Notes: a model not told the origin generated them from the letters alone. A DNA stretch of 37,615 nt from Hyphomicrobiales bacterium (GCA_026708505.1 JAPOUU010000066.1:1-37615); one strand, 5' to 3'. Shown: positions 1-9,524, counted from the stretch's first letter. Program-made: numbers and translations.

Positions 1-103
1 TATCACTCTAACTCTATCATCCAGTAATCTTCCGTCGGGCTGGAGTTTCGGTTCGCCGAACAGTCCTAACTCTTGGATGCTTGAGATTGAAGACAACGAT
101 TAG
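1..103 (+). CDS. 3' end of a probable Calx-beta-type secreted/surface protein (partial)
   Basis: A reading frame enters from the left edge in frame 2 and ends at TAG 101-103, giving 34 residues. They include TLTLSSSNLPSGW and end in LEIEDND. An alternating hydrophobic beta-strand followed by a strand ending in an acidic IEDND-like motif is typical of the last strands of Calx-beta repeats in large secreted bacterial proteins; this is family knowledge applied to a short tail. The opposite strand over the same bases is also open for 32 codons from a possible TTG, but it has no recognisable motif. From here to the next gene (104-312) I see no gene and no convincing terminator. Confidence is limited by length. 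Confidence 0.45.
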   Translation, partial: ITLTLSSSNLPSGWSFGSPNSPNSWMLEIEDND

Positions 104-312
104 CCTCGACTATCGGGGGTTTTGAACCGGATATATCGATGGCAGGAAGGGATTTCGGTCGCTAGATTCCCCCGAGATTCGTACCGTCCGAACCGTTGCA
201 AAGGATTCCCCTCCCCGACGGCTCCGCACGAGACGAATGGCAATGAGGGGGATTATCGGAAAACCTCCTAGCGGGACGGATCGTTAGATGCTTTCGCCGG
301 GGCGGCGATGCA

Positions 313-3300
313 TTAAAAGCTGAACTGCGCCGAGAGGCTTGCGCGATAGTCTTCGATTTCACTGCCCTGTGCCGTTGCCAGGCTTGCGGTAAGGATGTTA
401 TCGCCCCACCGGTAGTCGAAGCCGATGTTAATATCAAGGGCGACATCCTTGAGCTCGCTGACGAGATGCACGCCCGAAACATTCGTCGCGGTTTTCCCGT
501 CCAAGGGAATGTGCAAATGCGCTCCGGAGGAAAGGCTTGCGCGATTTTGCGAATCGCTCAGCCATTGTTTGTCAAAAACGAATCCGATGCGCCCGTCGAC
601 AACCTCGCCGTCTTCCAGATAAACAATCTCGTGGTGGGGAGCGATAAACTCGTCGAAACGCACTTTGATCCACTCGACTTGCGCTTGCGGCACAAAGGAA
701 AAACCGCTCATATCGAAGCGATAACCGAATTCACCCGAGAGATTGAAGGCGTTGGCGTCATTCTCGGACATCATGGATTCTTGTTGTGCGGCGATGTCGC
801 TGGAAAAAGCGGTATATTGCGCTCGCGTGTCGGAGTAGAAACCTCCGGGAGAGTTCCATTGCGCATCCAGCGAAAAGGTGAGCAGGTCGGTGCCGATGCT
901 GCCGTCACTCTCGTTGTGTTCGACAGCGGCGACATCCGTGTTCGCCGATCCGATCGAGACGTTCGCGCCAAGACGTAGCCCCCGGCCCGGTCCGTAGGAC
1001 GAATCGCGGCCGAGAGGAACATCCAGTCCGAAGCGAGCGCGCCTGTCACGGATTTCATAGTTGCTTTGGACGGTTGCATCGGAAGGCTCGAGATGCGTGT
1101 GCGCGCCTTCCGGCTTTGCCCAAAAGCCCCTGCCCTCGTCCGCGAGCCAGACGCGGCTGCCCGGGCGCTCCTGCGTGGAGGCAAGCCGTGCGAGCTGCAC
1201 CAAACTCGCGGGGTAGATTTTGAAAACCGGCACGCGCGGAGAGAATCCGGAATGCTGCAACGTCCATCCCTCCAAGGCGGAATCATGCTCGAGATCAAAA
1301 GTGAAGGCTCCGGCAATTATTCTTTCGTAGGTAAACGAGTCTGCATGCTGGTTTATAATGCCGGAACCGATTTCATTGTTTTCATCACCGGAAAACCCGT
1401 CCATGGACGGCTTCGGAGTTGGCGCGGTGATAAACGGAACGATATCGCCGAAATCGGAAGGCACGTTGCCGGACGCATAGATTTCCACTCGTGTCGGCTT
1501 CGTGCCGACGAGCTTGCCTTGTATGTCGAGACTGTTTGTGTATCCGCGCGTCGGCGAAAAGTTCAAAATGACGATTCCGCCGGTCTCGAAATCACCCTGG
1601 ACAGCAAGCGCGGCATCCTCGTTTCCGCGCTGGAACGCAACGGTTCCGGCGCCGATGAGGTCTCCGGTAATCCGGTTGTTTCCATCAACTTCGAGCGTTC
1701 CGGAGTTGAAGAGGTTTCCGCGGATGGAGCCGGCCCGGGAGAGAGTGAGCCTGCCGTTGTTGCGGACGTTTCCTTCGATGCGCCCGTTGTCTCCTTGAAC
1801 AAAGAGCGAGGCGTCATGCCCGACGAGAACGGAAATGCCGTCGGGTCTTTCGGGAGCGGTAAGAAGGGCAAAGTCGTCAATGAACATGTTTCCGTGACTG
1901 TGGGAAACGAGCGTGAAGGCCCGGTCTTCGTCCATCTCTCCGGTCAGACTCCAGTCTTGTCTTCCTTTTTTATACAGCCGGCTGAATCCGCTGACATCGC
2001 CAAGGTCCAGGGAACCATGTCTTCCGCCGTCAACGCTGTCATCGAGAACAATGAAAGCGCTTGTGGACGTTGCGGACGTGATGTCCCCTATGATTTGCGC
2101 GTTTGTTCGAAGGGTGAGCCGGTGTATTTTCCCCGCATCCATGTTAATGGCCGCGGTTTCACCCTGGACACGTCCGTCAATATCGATATGCACGGTTCCC
2201 CTGTGGGCGTTGTCGGGCGCGGGCGAATCGGGACCAAAGACCCGGTCGCGCGTAGCGACGATGCCTTGCCGCCCCTGGACGTTCGCGCCGCGGGCGACGG
2301 TGATGTTGATGTCGCCCGAGCCGGAACTGTATGCGCGCACGGCATCCTTGAGGGTTGCACCGGTCGCGACAACATCGCCGCCGATGGTTATGTTCATGCT
2401 GTCGGTGTTATCTTCATAGGCTCGTGCGGCGATAACTTCCCGTTCCTGCGAAGTGAGGGTTGTTCCGGGCGCAGTCGTGATATTGAGACCTGCGGTGCCG
2501 TATTGCAATGCACGGATGGCATATCTGCTCGAGGTGATGTTTCCGTTTGCGCGAATGTTTATTTCGTTGAGATGGGAGTTTGTTTCGCTTTCCGCAATGG
2601 CAAGGATTCCGAATTGCGGACCGGTGATGTTTCCGGATGTGATGATGTTGAGAGAACCGGTTCCCGCGTGCGCCGCCACGATTCCCCCGTTTTGTCCTGA
2701 TGTGATGTCTCCGTATGCCCGAACGGTTACGTCCCGCATCGTGGCGCCTGTTTCAATGTCGATGCCTTGCCTCTCGGCGAAGATGCTTCCGGATGCCGCC
2801 AGCGTTGCGGAAACGTCGCCGACGCCGTCTACAAAAATTGCAATGCCGTCATGCCCCGTGTAATGCGCCCGGGTGCCAATGCTTCCGGCAACGTGGACAT
2901 CGATATCCCGTGCCGCATCCTCGTTATCGCTTTTAATGAGGATCGCACGCTGGTGCTGTGCGTAGACCACGCTTCCCTCGGCCACCCGAACGGAGACATC
3001 ACCCGTCCCTTCCGGATTTATATCTACAGCGTATCCGGTCGAATAAACATTTCCGGAGATATTGAGATCTATGCCGCCGGAATTTCGGGAAGTGTATAAA
3101 TCAATGCTTTCGTCACTGAGATTTGCATCCACCGAAGAAAGAATTTCACCGGCTACATCAAGGCGGACATCGCCGGTTCCCCGGTGATGTATTCGAACGC
3201 CTTCGCCGACCGAGTAAATGCTTGCATCGGTGCGCAGATGGATGCCGCCGCTGTGTTCCGCCGTTTCAATGCTGACGCCCCTGCCTTTTGTGAAGAGGTT

Positions 3301-4035
3301 CATGTTTTGCGAAAGGGTGATGCTGGCGTCTCCCCTGCCCTCGTGCTTGAGGGAGATGCCGTGCTTTCCTGTCGGCGCGTCTTCGGTGCCGATGTCCCCG
3401 CCGACGGAGATGTCCACGCCGCCGGTCGCACCCTCCCCCGCGTTTGTGGTTTTTGCGTAAATTCCATGGCCTTTTGCGGATGTGACGGTTGCGGCATTGG
3501 CGAGCGTGACGGACAGGGCGCCGGTGCCGTTGTGCTCAACCCGGATGCCGTCGCCCTGTGCGCCAATGTCCCCGTTGGAGTTGGCAAGACGGACATCGCC
3601 GGTTCCGTGGTGTTCGACAAAGATGCCCGCTTCCCCGTTCTCGCCGGTCGTTTGAATATCCGCCTCGAAAAAGGCGCTAATGCCCGTGGATTCGGAAGAA
3701 CCGTAGAACTCAAGAGCGTTGCCCTCGCCCGCGGAAACGCCGAAGGGGCCGGTTTGCGTTGCAACGAGTTGCTCTCCGCTTCCCGCCTCCTGCCTCTGCG
3801 TAACATCCGATTCGCCGTCGGGCGCGCCGGAGCAAATGTAGCGGGCGGGAGCATCGGCTTGCTTGATGCACTCGCCGGCGCGGGAGGATGTATCAAAACA
3901 GAGCAGCGCGCCGAGTGCCAGTATTGATGTGGACGCGAGGGCGGGCGCGCGAGTGAGGATGGTTTTGCCGGTTTTGCGCAAGCTTCCGCCGCGCAACGTG
4001 AATTCGCTGCGAGAATCGTTGTATGGGGCTGGCAC
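313..4035 (-). CDS. Autotransporter (type V secretion), beta-helix passenger with outer-membrane beta-barrel
   Basis: A protein of about 1240 residues. I chose GTG at 4035 because AAAGGAG sits 7 nt upstream; an upstream ATG at 4092 has no such site. The N-terminus has a long basic n-region containing RGGSLRKTGK, a hydrophobic core around SILALGALL and a probable cleavage after SSRA. The passenger is built of about eight imperfect repeats with GTGDV/GRGDA-type turns followed by short beta-strands (GTGDVRLAN, GTGDVRLDVAG, GTGDVSVRVAEG), as expected of a beta-helix. The last roughly 270 residues alternate polar and hydrophobic, end in LSAQFSF with a terminal Phe, and fit the 12-strand translocator barrel. 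No protease or other catalytic motif is visible in the passenger, so the role (adhesion, surface shield) is open. It is a paralogue of the autotransporter at 27391-30015. Family assignment is strong, function unknown. Confidence 0.88.
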   Translation of the reverse strand: MPAPYNDSRSEFTLRGGSLRKTGKTILTRAPALASTSILALGALLCFDTSSRAGECIKQADAPARYICSGAPDGESDVTQRQEAGSGEQLVATQTGPFGVSAGEGNALEFYGSSESTGISAFFEADIQTTGENGEAGIFVEHHGTGDVRLANSNGDIGAQGDGIRVEHNGTGALSVTLANAATVTSAKGHGIYAKTTNAGEGATGGVDISVGGDIGTEDAPTGKHGISLKHEGRGDASITLSQNMNLFTKGRGVSIETAEHSGGIHLRTDASIYSVGEGVRIHHRGTGDVRLDVAGEILSSVDANLSDESIDLYTSRNSGGIDLNISGNVYSTGYAVDINPEGTGDVSVRVAEGSVVYAQHQRAILIKSDNEDAARDIDVHVAGSIGTRAHYTGHDGIAIFVDGVGDVSATLAASGSIFAERQGIDIETGATMRDVTVRAYGDITSGQNGGIVAAHAGTGSLNIITSGNITGPQFGILAIAESETNSHLNEINIRANGNITSSRYAIRALQYGTAGLNITTAPGTTLTSQEREVIAARAYEDNTDSMNITIGGDVVATGATLKDAVRAYSSGSGDINITVARGANVQGRQGIVATRDRVFGPDSPAPDNAHRGTVHIDIDGRVQGETAAINMDAGKIHRLTLRTNAQIIGDITSATSTSAFIVLDDSVDGGRHGSLDLGDVSGFSRLYKKGRQDWSLTGEMDEDRAFTLVSHSHGNMFIDDFALLTAPERPDGISVLVGHDASLFVQGDNGRIEGNVRNNGRLTLSRAGSIRGNLFNSGTLEVDGNNRITGDLIGAGTVAFQRGNEDAALAVQGDFETGGIVILNFSPTRGYTNSLDIQGKLVGTKPTRVEIYASGNVPSDFGDIVPFITAPTPKPSMDGFSGDENNEIGSGIINQHADSFTYERIIAGAFTFDLEHDSALEGWTLQHSGFSPRVPVFKIYPASLVQLARLASTQERPGSRVWLADEGRGFWAKPEGAHTHLEPSDATVQSNYEIRDRRARFGLDVPLGRDSSYGPGRGLRLGANVSIGSANTDVAAVEHNESDGSIGTDLLTFSLDAQWNSPGGFYSDTRAQYTAFSSDIAAQQESMMSENDANAFNLSGEFGYRFDMSGFSFVPQAQVEWIKVRFDEFIAPHHEIVYLEDGEVVDGRIGFVFDKQWLSDSQNRASLSSGAHLHIPLDGKTATNVSGVHLVSELKDVALDINIGFDYRWGDNILTASLATAQGSEIEDYRASLSAQFSF

Positions 4036-4042
4036 GAATGTG

Positions 4043-4049
4043 CTCCTTT
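4043..4049 (-). promoter_or_regulatory. Shine-Dalgarno site that fixes the GTG start of the autotransporter
   Basis: The minus strand reads AAAGGAG, 7 nt before GTG (4035-4033). It lies inside the longer open frame from 4092, so the extra 19 residues of that frame are probably not translated. Confidence 0.7.
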
Positions 4050-4116
4050 GTGGAATGGCAGGTGATTTGCACTCACAGACGCGCAATGCCACAGGCGAAC
4101 ACTGACCCGAGCAGAC

Positions 4117-4145
4117 AGGTTACAAAAATCGGACGGCAATGTCAA
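4117..4145 (-). promoter_or_regulatory. Candidate sigma70-type promoter of the autotransporter
   Basis: On the minus strand TTGACA (4145-4140) is followed after exactly 17 nt by TAACCT (4122-4117). The -35 is consensus and the -10 matches at four of six positions. It would give a leader of about 75 nt before the GTG start. Confidence 0.5.
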
Positions 4146-4146
4146 G

Positions 4147-4181
4147 AAAAAAATTAAAAACCGTTAAAGTTTTTCGGTTTT
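4147..4181 (-). terminator. Candidate Rho-independent terminator of the leftward peptide-importer operon
   Basis: Thirteen nt after the ATPase stop codon the minus strand forms AAAACCG/CGGTTTT (7 bp, 11-nt loop) followed by TAATTTTTTT. The stem is A/T-rich, but position and U-tract fit a terminator. It overlaps the -35 region of the next gene only at its end. Confidence 0.45.
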
Positions 4182-4191
4182 CGAAACCCTT

Positions 4192-5850
4192 TTACCCCAA
4201 CCGGCCGCTTGCGGCGCGGTCCGCAGTAACGCGGTCGAGCCAATCCGGATCCATTTCGGGAACGGAAGAAAGAAGAAGTTCGGTATACTCGTGGTGCGGC
4301 GGTCTAAGCATTTCATCTTTTTCTCCCTGCTCGACAACGCATCCCTGGAGCATGACAACGATTCTGTCGGCAACCGCTTTGACCGTTGCAAGGTCATGGG
4401 TAATAAACAAATAGGACAATCCCAATGTCTTTTGCAGGCGGTTGAGGAGTTTGAGGATGTCCTCGGAGACCAGCTGGTCAAGGGCGGAGGTTACTTCGTC
4501 GCAAATGATGAGCCGGGGTTCGGCCGCAAGCGCCCTCGCAATGCAGATTCGCTGCTTTTCACCGCCGGAGAGTTCGTAGGGGAAGCGCTCGGCGTAACTT
4601 TCCGGCAATTCGACCTCGCGCAGCAATTCATCGATGCGTTCGCGGCAGCTCGCTTGATTCATTCCGAGATAGAAACGCAGGGGGCGCCCGAGAATCTCGG
4701 AGATTCTCTGGCGCGGGTTCAAGGCGACATCGGGCATTTGATAAATCATCTGCAACTGCCTTAGATCCTGCTTGCTGCGCTCGGCGAAACTGCCGGCCAG
4801 CTCCTCCCCCTGAAAAGCAACCTCCCCCTCGTAGGGCGGAAGCAGCCCGGTGATGACCCGTGCGAGCGTGGATTTGCCGCTTCCCGACTCGCCCACGACG
4901 GCAACGGTTTCACCGCGCGCGACATCAACGCTGACGTTTTCAAGCACGCGCACGCCTTTGCCGTATCGCGCCGATATGCCCCGGACGCGCAGCACCATGT
5001 CCTTCTCGCGGTCAACCTGCGCGGGCTCCTTCCGTTCGGTCCGAACGTTGAGAAGCTGCCTTGTGTATTCCTGCTTGGGCGCGGCGAGAAGCGAGCGCGC
5101 CTCGCCCTCTTCGACGAGTCGTCCGTGCCGCAGCACCATGATCCTGTCCGCCATCTGCGCTACCACCGCAAGATCGTGCGTAACATAGATGGCGGCGGCA
5201 TTGGCCGCTTCAATGGCCTTGCGAATGGCGATAAGCACCTGTATTTGCGTGGTCACATCCAGCGCGGTCGTCGGTTCGTCAAAGATGATGAGGTCCGGCT
5301 TGCACGACATCGCCATCGCAATCATCGCGCGCTGGAGCTGTCCGCCGGAAACCTGATGGGGATATCTAAAGCCGATGGTTTCGGGCTCGGGAAGGTTCAT
5401 TTCGCCGTAGAGACGCACGGCGCTTTGGGATGCGTCCCGTGCGTTGGAGACGCCGTGCAGGACGGGAGCCTCGACGAATTGGTCGAGAAGCCGGTAGGCG
5501 GGATTGAAGGATGCCGCCGCGCTTTGCGCAACGTATGCAATGCGCGCGCCCCGAAGATCCCGCAATTGCGTCTCGGACGCCTTTCGCAGATCCATTCCGT
5601 CAAAGAAGATTTCGCCTTCGCTGATGCGGCATCCGCCGCGCGAGAATCCCATTGCCGAGAGCCCGAGCGTCGACTTGCCCGCGCCGGATTCGCCGATGAG
5701 TCCGAGCACCTCGCCGCGTTTGAGTTGAAAGCTGATGGGCTCAACGATGGTTTTCCAGCCGTCCTCGCCGTACCCCTCAATGCAAACGTTTCGCATATCG
5801 AGAATCGTTTCGCCGGTGCGGGCGTTGCTGTTTGTTCCGTCAGACTTCAT
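4192..5850 (-). CDS. Fused two-domain peptide ABC transporter ATPase (DppD-DppF type)
   Basis: About 552 residues carrying two complete ABC ATPase domains, so one polypeptide replaces the usual DppD/DppF pair. It powers import of the substrate delivered by the binding protein encoded at 7719-9329. Domain 1 has Walker A GESGAGKST (about 53-61), signature VSGGQ (about 167) and Walker B LIIFDEP. Domain 2 has Walker A GESGSGKST (about 320-328), signature LSGGEKQR and Walker B LIICDE. ATG 5850 was chosen because it overlaps the permease stop by 11 nt and removes a 25-residue extension lying inside the permease gene. Both halves lack the Cys-rich C-terminal tail (CxFHPRC type) seen in the DppD and DppF of the neighbouring operon. 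Such fusions are known among oligopeptide, dipeptide and glutathione importers (GsiA-like); the substrate cannot be read from sequence. Confidence 0.92.
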   Translation of the reverse strand: MKSDGTNSNARTGETILDMRNVCIEGYGEDGWKTIVEPISFQLKRGEVLGLIGESGAGKSTLGLSAMGFSRGGCRISEGEIFFDGMDLRKASETQLRDLRGARIAYVAQSAAASFNPAYRLLDQFVEAPVLHGVSNARDASQSAVRLYGEMNLPEPETIGFRYPHQVSGGQLQRAMIAMAMSCKPDLIIFDEPTTALDVTTQIQVLIAIRKAIEAANAAAIYVTHDLAVVAQMADRIMVLRHGRLVEEGEARSLLAAPKQEYTRQLLNVRTERKEPAQVDREKDMVLRVRGISARYGKGVRVLENVSVDVARGETVAVVGESGSGKSTLARVITGLLPPYEGEVAFQGEELAGSFAERSKQDLRQLQMIYQMPDVALNPRQRISEILGRPLRFYLGMNQASCRERIDELLREVELPESYAERFPYELSGGEKQRICIARALAAEPRLIICDEVTSALDQLVSEDILKLLNRLQKTLGLSYLFITHDLATVKAVADRIVVMLQGCVVEQGEKDEMLRPPHHEYTELLLSSVPEMDPDWLDRVTADRAASGRLG

Positions 5851-6694
5851 CGCGCAAACCACTTGTTTTGTGAAGCATCCAGTCAACGACGAGGTTGACG
5901 CCGATGGTGAGGGATGCGATTGCAAGAGCGGGAATGAGGGGCGTCAGGATGCCGAAGGAGATGGCTCCGGCGTTTTCGCGCACCATGCTTCCCCAGTCGG
6001 CCGTCGGAGGCTGGAGTCCGAGCCCGAGGAAGCTGAGCGCGGAGATGAGCAGGAACACGAAGCAGAAGCGCAGCCCGAATTCCGCAATAAGCGGAGCAAC
6101 GGCGTTCGGGAGAATTTCACGCCTCATGATCCACCAGAGTTTTTCGCCCCGCAGCCTTGCGACTTCAACATAATCCATGACGACGATATCCATGGAAACG
6201 CTTCGCGCCAACCGGAACACCCGGGTTGAGTCGAGCATGGCGAGAACGATGATAAGCACGGGCACCGACGTGCCGAGCACGGAGAGCAGCATGAGCGAGA
6301 AGATGAGAATGGGAATGGAGAGCAATATGTCGACGATGCGGGAGAGGAGCTGGTCGGTCCACCCTCCGAGCGCCGCCGCCATGAATCCGCTGGTGATGCC
6401 GATGAAAAAGGAGAGAACGGTCGTGAGCAGCGCTATGAAGATGGTGTTCCGCGCGCCGTAAATGATGCGGGTGAGGAGGTCGCGGCCCAGCTGGTCGGTG
6501 CCGAGCATTGTCTCGGCGCTCCACTCCTGCCATACGGACCCGACGACTTCGGTTTCGCCGTAGGGCGCGATCACGCCGGCGAAGAGTCCGATGAAAATCC
6601 ACAAGAAAACAATGACGATGCCGACTTTGGCGGAAACGGGCGCCGAACGCCAAAGCGAACCGAACGCGCTAACGGGTGCAACAAGCGCGTTCAT
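5840..6694 (-). CDS. Peptide ABC transporter permease, DppC/OppC type
   Basis: 284 residues, an inner-membrane BPD_transp_1 permease with an N-terminal OppC-type segment (first helix around VGIVIVFLWIFIGLFAGV) and the conserved LGTDQLGRDLLTRIIYGAR stretch just before the core. The EAA loop that docks the ATPase reads VARLRGEKLWWIMRREILPN. Its ATG overlaps the upstream permease stop in an ATGA, and its own stop overlaps the ATPase start, so translation is probably coupled through the operon. Confidence 0.93.
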   Translation of the reverse strand: MNALVAPVSAFGSLWRSAPVSAKVGIVIVFLWIFIGLFAGVIAPYGETEVVGSVWQEWSAETMLGTDQLGRDLLTRIIYGARNTIFIALLTTVLSFFIGITSGFMAAALGGWTDQLLSRIVDILLSIPILIFSLMLLSVLGTSVPVLIIVLAMLDSTRVFRLARSVSMDIVVMDYVEVARLRGEKLWWIMRREILPNAVAPLIAEFGLRFCFVFLLISALSFLGLGLQPPTADWGSMVRENAGAISFGILTPLIPALAIASLTIGVNLVVDWMLHKTSGLRDEV

Positions 6695-7647
6695 CGCGGG
6701 TGCCTCAGTCGAGGATTGGCGAGGGCGGAAAAGATATCGGCAAGCAGGTTAAGCGATACATAAGTGCCCGCGAAGATGAGGCAGGAAGCTTGCACGACGG
6801 GCAGGTTCCGCGCGGAGACGGAGTCGACCAGCAACTGCCCCAGTCCGGGATAGACAAACACCACTTCCACCACGACGACACCGACGATGAGATAGGCGAG
6901 GTTGAGAACGATGACGGTGATGATCGGCGAGAGGGCGTTGGGCAGGGCGTGGTAGACGATGAGCCGGGCGGTGCCGACGCCCTTGAGCCGCGCCATTTCG
7001 ATATACGGGCTCGCAAGCAGATTGATGATGGCGGCGCGGGTCAGCCGCATCATGTGCGCCATAACGACCAATGCGAGCGTGATGCATGGAAGCAGCATGA
7101 CATAGATGCGTTCCAGGAAGGAGATGTCATGCCGCAGAGTCGCAAGAGGCGGGAACCAGCCGAGTTCAACGGCGAAGATGGCGATGACGATGTATCCGAC
7201 GAGGAATTCGGGCGTGGAAATCGCAATCAGCGTGGACGAGGAAATGAGCTTGTCAAACCAGCCGCCCCTGTAGATCGCGGCAAGGATTCCCAGCGCCAGG
7301 GACAGCGGCACGGCGACGGCGGCGGCAAGCGCGGCAAGCAGGAGCGTGTTGGCAAACCGCTCGCCGACTTGCGGGGCGACGGGACGTTCGTTGGTGAGGG
7401 AGATTCCCATGTCGCCCTGGAGAAAATTCCAGAGCCATTCTCCGTACCGCTGGTAGAAGGGAAGATCAAGCCCGAGCTGCTTGCGCAGGGCCGCGACCGT
7501 TTCGGGGGTCGCGGCTTGTCCGAGGATTGCGGTCGCAACATCCCCGGGCAGGAGCTCGACACTGGATGCGATGATGATAGAGACGGCTAGCAGGGTGATT
7601 GCGCCGAACAGCAAGCGCTGTCCGACCATAACAAATAAACGCCTCAC
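6691..7647 (-). CDS. Peptide ABC transporter permease, DppB/OppB type
   Basis: 318 residues, six predicted membrane spans, partner of the DppC-type permease. Typical DppB features are the N-terminal helix followed by LLPGDVA, the LGLDLPFYQRYGEWLWN segment, GDMGISL, and an EAA loop around EMARLKGVGTARLIVYHALPN. The start is a GTG with AGGGG 4 nt upstream; an ATG six codons in is an alternative. A 71-nt gap separates it from the binding-protein gene and holds no clear terminator, so one transcript is likely. Confidence 0.93.
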   Translation of the reverse strand: MRRLFVMVGQRLLFGAITLLAVSIIIASSVELLPGDVATAILGQAATPETVAALRKQLGLDLPFYQRYGEWLWNFLQGDMGISLTNERPVAPQVGERFANTLLLAALAAAVAVPLSLALGILAAIYRGGWFDKLISSSTLIAISTPEFLVGYIVIAIFAVELGWFPPLATLRHDISFLERIYVMLLPCITLALVVMAHMMRLTRAAIINLLASPYIEMARLKGVGTARLIVYHALPNALSPIITVIVLNLAYLIVGVVVVEVVFVYPGLGQLLVDSVSARNLPVVQASCLIFAGTYVSLNLLADIFSALANPRLRHPR

Positions 7648-7718
7648 ACTGCCCCTCTTTTTTTCATCGTTACATCATGCCGCTAGGAGCACATCCTTCT
7701 GCTTGCCGTGGCGTTTCC

Positions 7719-9329
7719 TTAGGACCACCACCAACGTTCGGCGACTTTGTGTCCGTCGAACTCCCAGTTGGATGCAACCTGGTCGGGCTTGTGCAAGTCA
7801 GCGCTTGCGGCCTGGACGTCGGCGGCGAAAGTAAAGATGACCGCGCCTCCGTCGTCGTGGCAGAGTTGCTGCATCTCGTAATACATCTCGCGACGCTTGT
7901 TTTCGTCAAGTTCCTTGCGCGCGGCAACGAGGAGGTCGTTGAAGCGCGGGTTCGCCCAGCGCGTGTCGTTCCAGTCGGCACCGGCCTCGTAGGCGGACGA
8001 GAACATGAGATCCTCGGTGGGACGTCCCGCCCAGAAGCACATGCACCACGGACGCACGAGCCAGATGTCGTTCCAGTAACCGTCTTCGGAGACACGGTCA
8101 ACAGTGATGTTAATGCCCGCCTTGGAAGCATGCTCCTGGAAGAGCACGGCGGTATCAACGGCACCCGCAAAGGCGGCATCGGCCGCGGCAAGATTGACAT
8201 CAAGCGAAGACAGTCCCGCCTGCTTCAAGTGGTGGCGGGCCCTGTCGGGGTCGTATTGGGTTTGCGGAATGTCCGGATTGTGGAACCGCATGGTCGGGGC
8301 GATCGGCTGGTCGTTTCCGAGCACGCCGTATCCGAGCAGGATGGTGTCCAGGATGGCCTGCCGGTCAACGCCGTATTTGATGGCCTTGCGCACGTGGACA
8401 TCGTCAAAAGGAGCGGTGTCGACATGCATGGGCGCGGTGTAGTGCTTTGTTCCGGTGACCTGGAAAACCTGGACGTTCGGGTTGCGCTCGAGCAGGTGGA
8501 CGGTTTTGACGTCGCAACGGCTCATGATGTCGACTTGTCCGGTCTGCAACGCCGCGGTGCGCGAGACGACATCGTTGATGCCGATGACGTGAACCTCATC
8601 GAAATGCGGCTTGCCTTCGCGGTAATAGTTGGGGTTGCGTTTTCCTTCCATCCGAACGCCGGGCTCCCAGTATTGCAGGGAGTAAGGACCGGTGCCGATG
8701 CCTTTGTCGAATTCGGCGCCCCGCGTTCCCTCGGGGAAGATGAGAAGCTGGTAGGACGAAAGGACAACGGGGAAGTCGGCGTTTCCGTCTTTGAGCTTGA
8801 ACACGATGGTGTCCTTCCCGTCGGCGCGAATCTCTTCGATTTGATCAACGAGGTTTTTGGCGCTTGAAGCGCTTTCTTCGCCGCGGTGGTAGTTGAGGGA
8901 GTCAATGACATCGTCCACGGTCAGGGTTTTTCCATTGTGGAACTCAACCCCCCTGCGCAGCTTGAATGTCCAGGTTGCGACATCCGAGGAAGCTTCCCAG
9001 GACTCGGCGAGTCCGGGCACGGGCGTGGAGCGCTCGTCAATGTCCACGAGATTGTTTCTCAGCATTCCGTAGCAGGAAAGAATGTCGAAACTGTCGTCGA
9101 GAGTTGCGGGGTCGAGAGTGTCGTCGGTGGACGCGGACGGCGCGCCGACGCGCAGCAACCCGCCGACTTTCGGGGTTTGCGCGAGAGCGGAGGTCGTGAG
9201 CATGTGCTCGGCCGCGAGCGTTGAAACACCGAGCGCAACCGCGCGGGTCATGAAGTCACGACGTGAAAGCTTGCCTCTGACGACGAGATCAGAAAGTTGT
9301 TGGAGTGATTGTTTGGATGTGTTGAACAT
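7719..9329 (-). CDS. Tat-exported periplasmic peptide-binding protein (SBP_bac_5 family)
   Basis: About 536 residues, the extracytoplasmic substrate-binding protein of the leftward importer. The chosen ATG (9329) has GGGAG 6 nt upstream; the frame is open 15 codons further but without a site. The N-terminus has a twin-arginine signal, LSRRDFM at about 21-27, then a hydrophobic stretch ending TSALAQ, so it is probably exported folded. The mature part has the family's landmarks: LAESWEASSDVATWTFKLRRG, GTGPYSL and YGVDRQAILDTIL. It is only distantly similar to the DppA next door, so the two importers probably do not share a substrate. The ligand (peptide, opine, other) is not readable. Confidence 0.92.
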   Translation of the reverse strand: MFNTSKQSLQQLSDLVVRGKLSRRDFMTRAVALGVSTLAAEHMLTTSALAQTPKVGGLLRVGAPSASTDDTLDPATLDDSFDILSCYGMLRNNLVDIDERSTPVPGLAESWEASSDVATWTFKLRRGVEFHNGKTLTVDDVIDSLNYHRGEESASSAKNLVDQIEEIRADGKDTIVFKLKDGNADFPVVLSSYQLLIFPEGTRGAEFDKGIGTGPYSLQYWEPGVRMEGKRNPNYYREGKPHFDEVHVIGINDVVSRTAALQTGQVDIMSRCDVKTVHLLERNPNVQVFQVTGTKHYTAPMHVDTAPFDDVHVRKAIKYGVDRQAILDTILLGYGVLGNDQPIAPTMRFHNPDIPQTQYDPDRARHHLKQAGLSSLDVNLAAADAAFAGAVDTAVLFQEHASKAGINITVDRVSEDGYWNDIWLVRPWCMCFWAGRPTEDLMFSSAYEAGADWNDTRWANPRFNDLLVAARKELDENKRREMYYEMQQLCHDDGGAVIFTFAADVQAASADLHKPDQVASNWEFDGHKVAERWWWS

Positions 9330-9470
9330 TTGATGCTCCCTCATAATCAGGATAAAACCATGCGACGAAAGCACCTCTGCCCCGCCTCTTAACTCCCAAC
9401 GCTACGATGAATCCGTGTTTTGCGCAAATAACCCTCCTGTTTTGCCGAAGTCTTTATCCCGAATTTTCGC

Positions 9471-9524
9471 GTGATTCCAAAGAGTTCGAGGCGATTCGGC
9501 GCATTTTCGCCTCGAGCGAATCAC
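9471..9524. repeat. Nested inverted repeat in the divergent region between two peptide importers
   Basis: An inner stem TCGAGGCGA (9486-9494) / TCGCCTCGA (9507-9515), perfect over 9 bp, is enclosed by an outer pair GTGATTC (9471-9477) / GAATCAC (9518-9524). It sits in the 273-bp gap from which both importer operons start and could be an operator or a leader hairpin. I found no convincing promoter hexamers on either side. The rest of the gap (9330-9602) shows no gene. Confidence 0.6.

Noticed and set aside
1-96. Minus-strand open frame from TTG with a GAGG upstream, running off the left edge
   Set aside because: The plus-strand reading gives a Calx-beta-like ending with a stop; the minus frame has no recognisable motif and a rare start codon.
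1066-2700. Long plus-strand open frame (544 codons) antisense to the first autotransporter
   Set aside because: It mirrors the repetitive passenger region, has no ribosome site or recognisable domain, and the minus-strand frame has a signal peptide, repeats and barrel.
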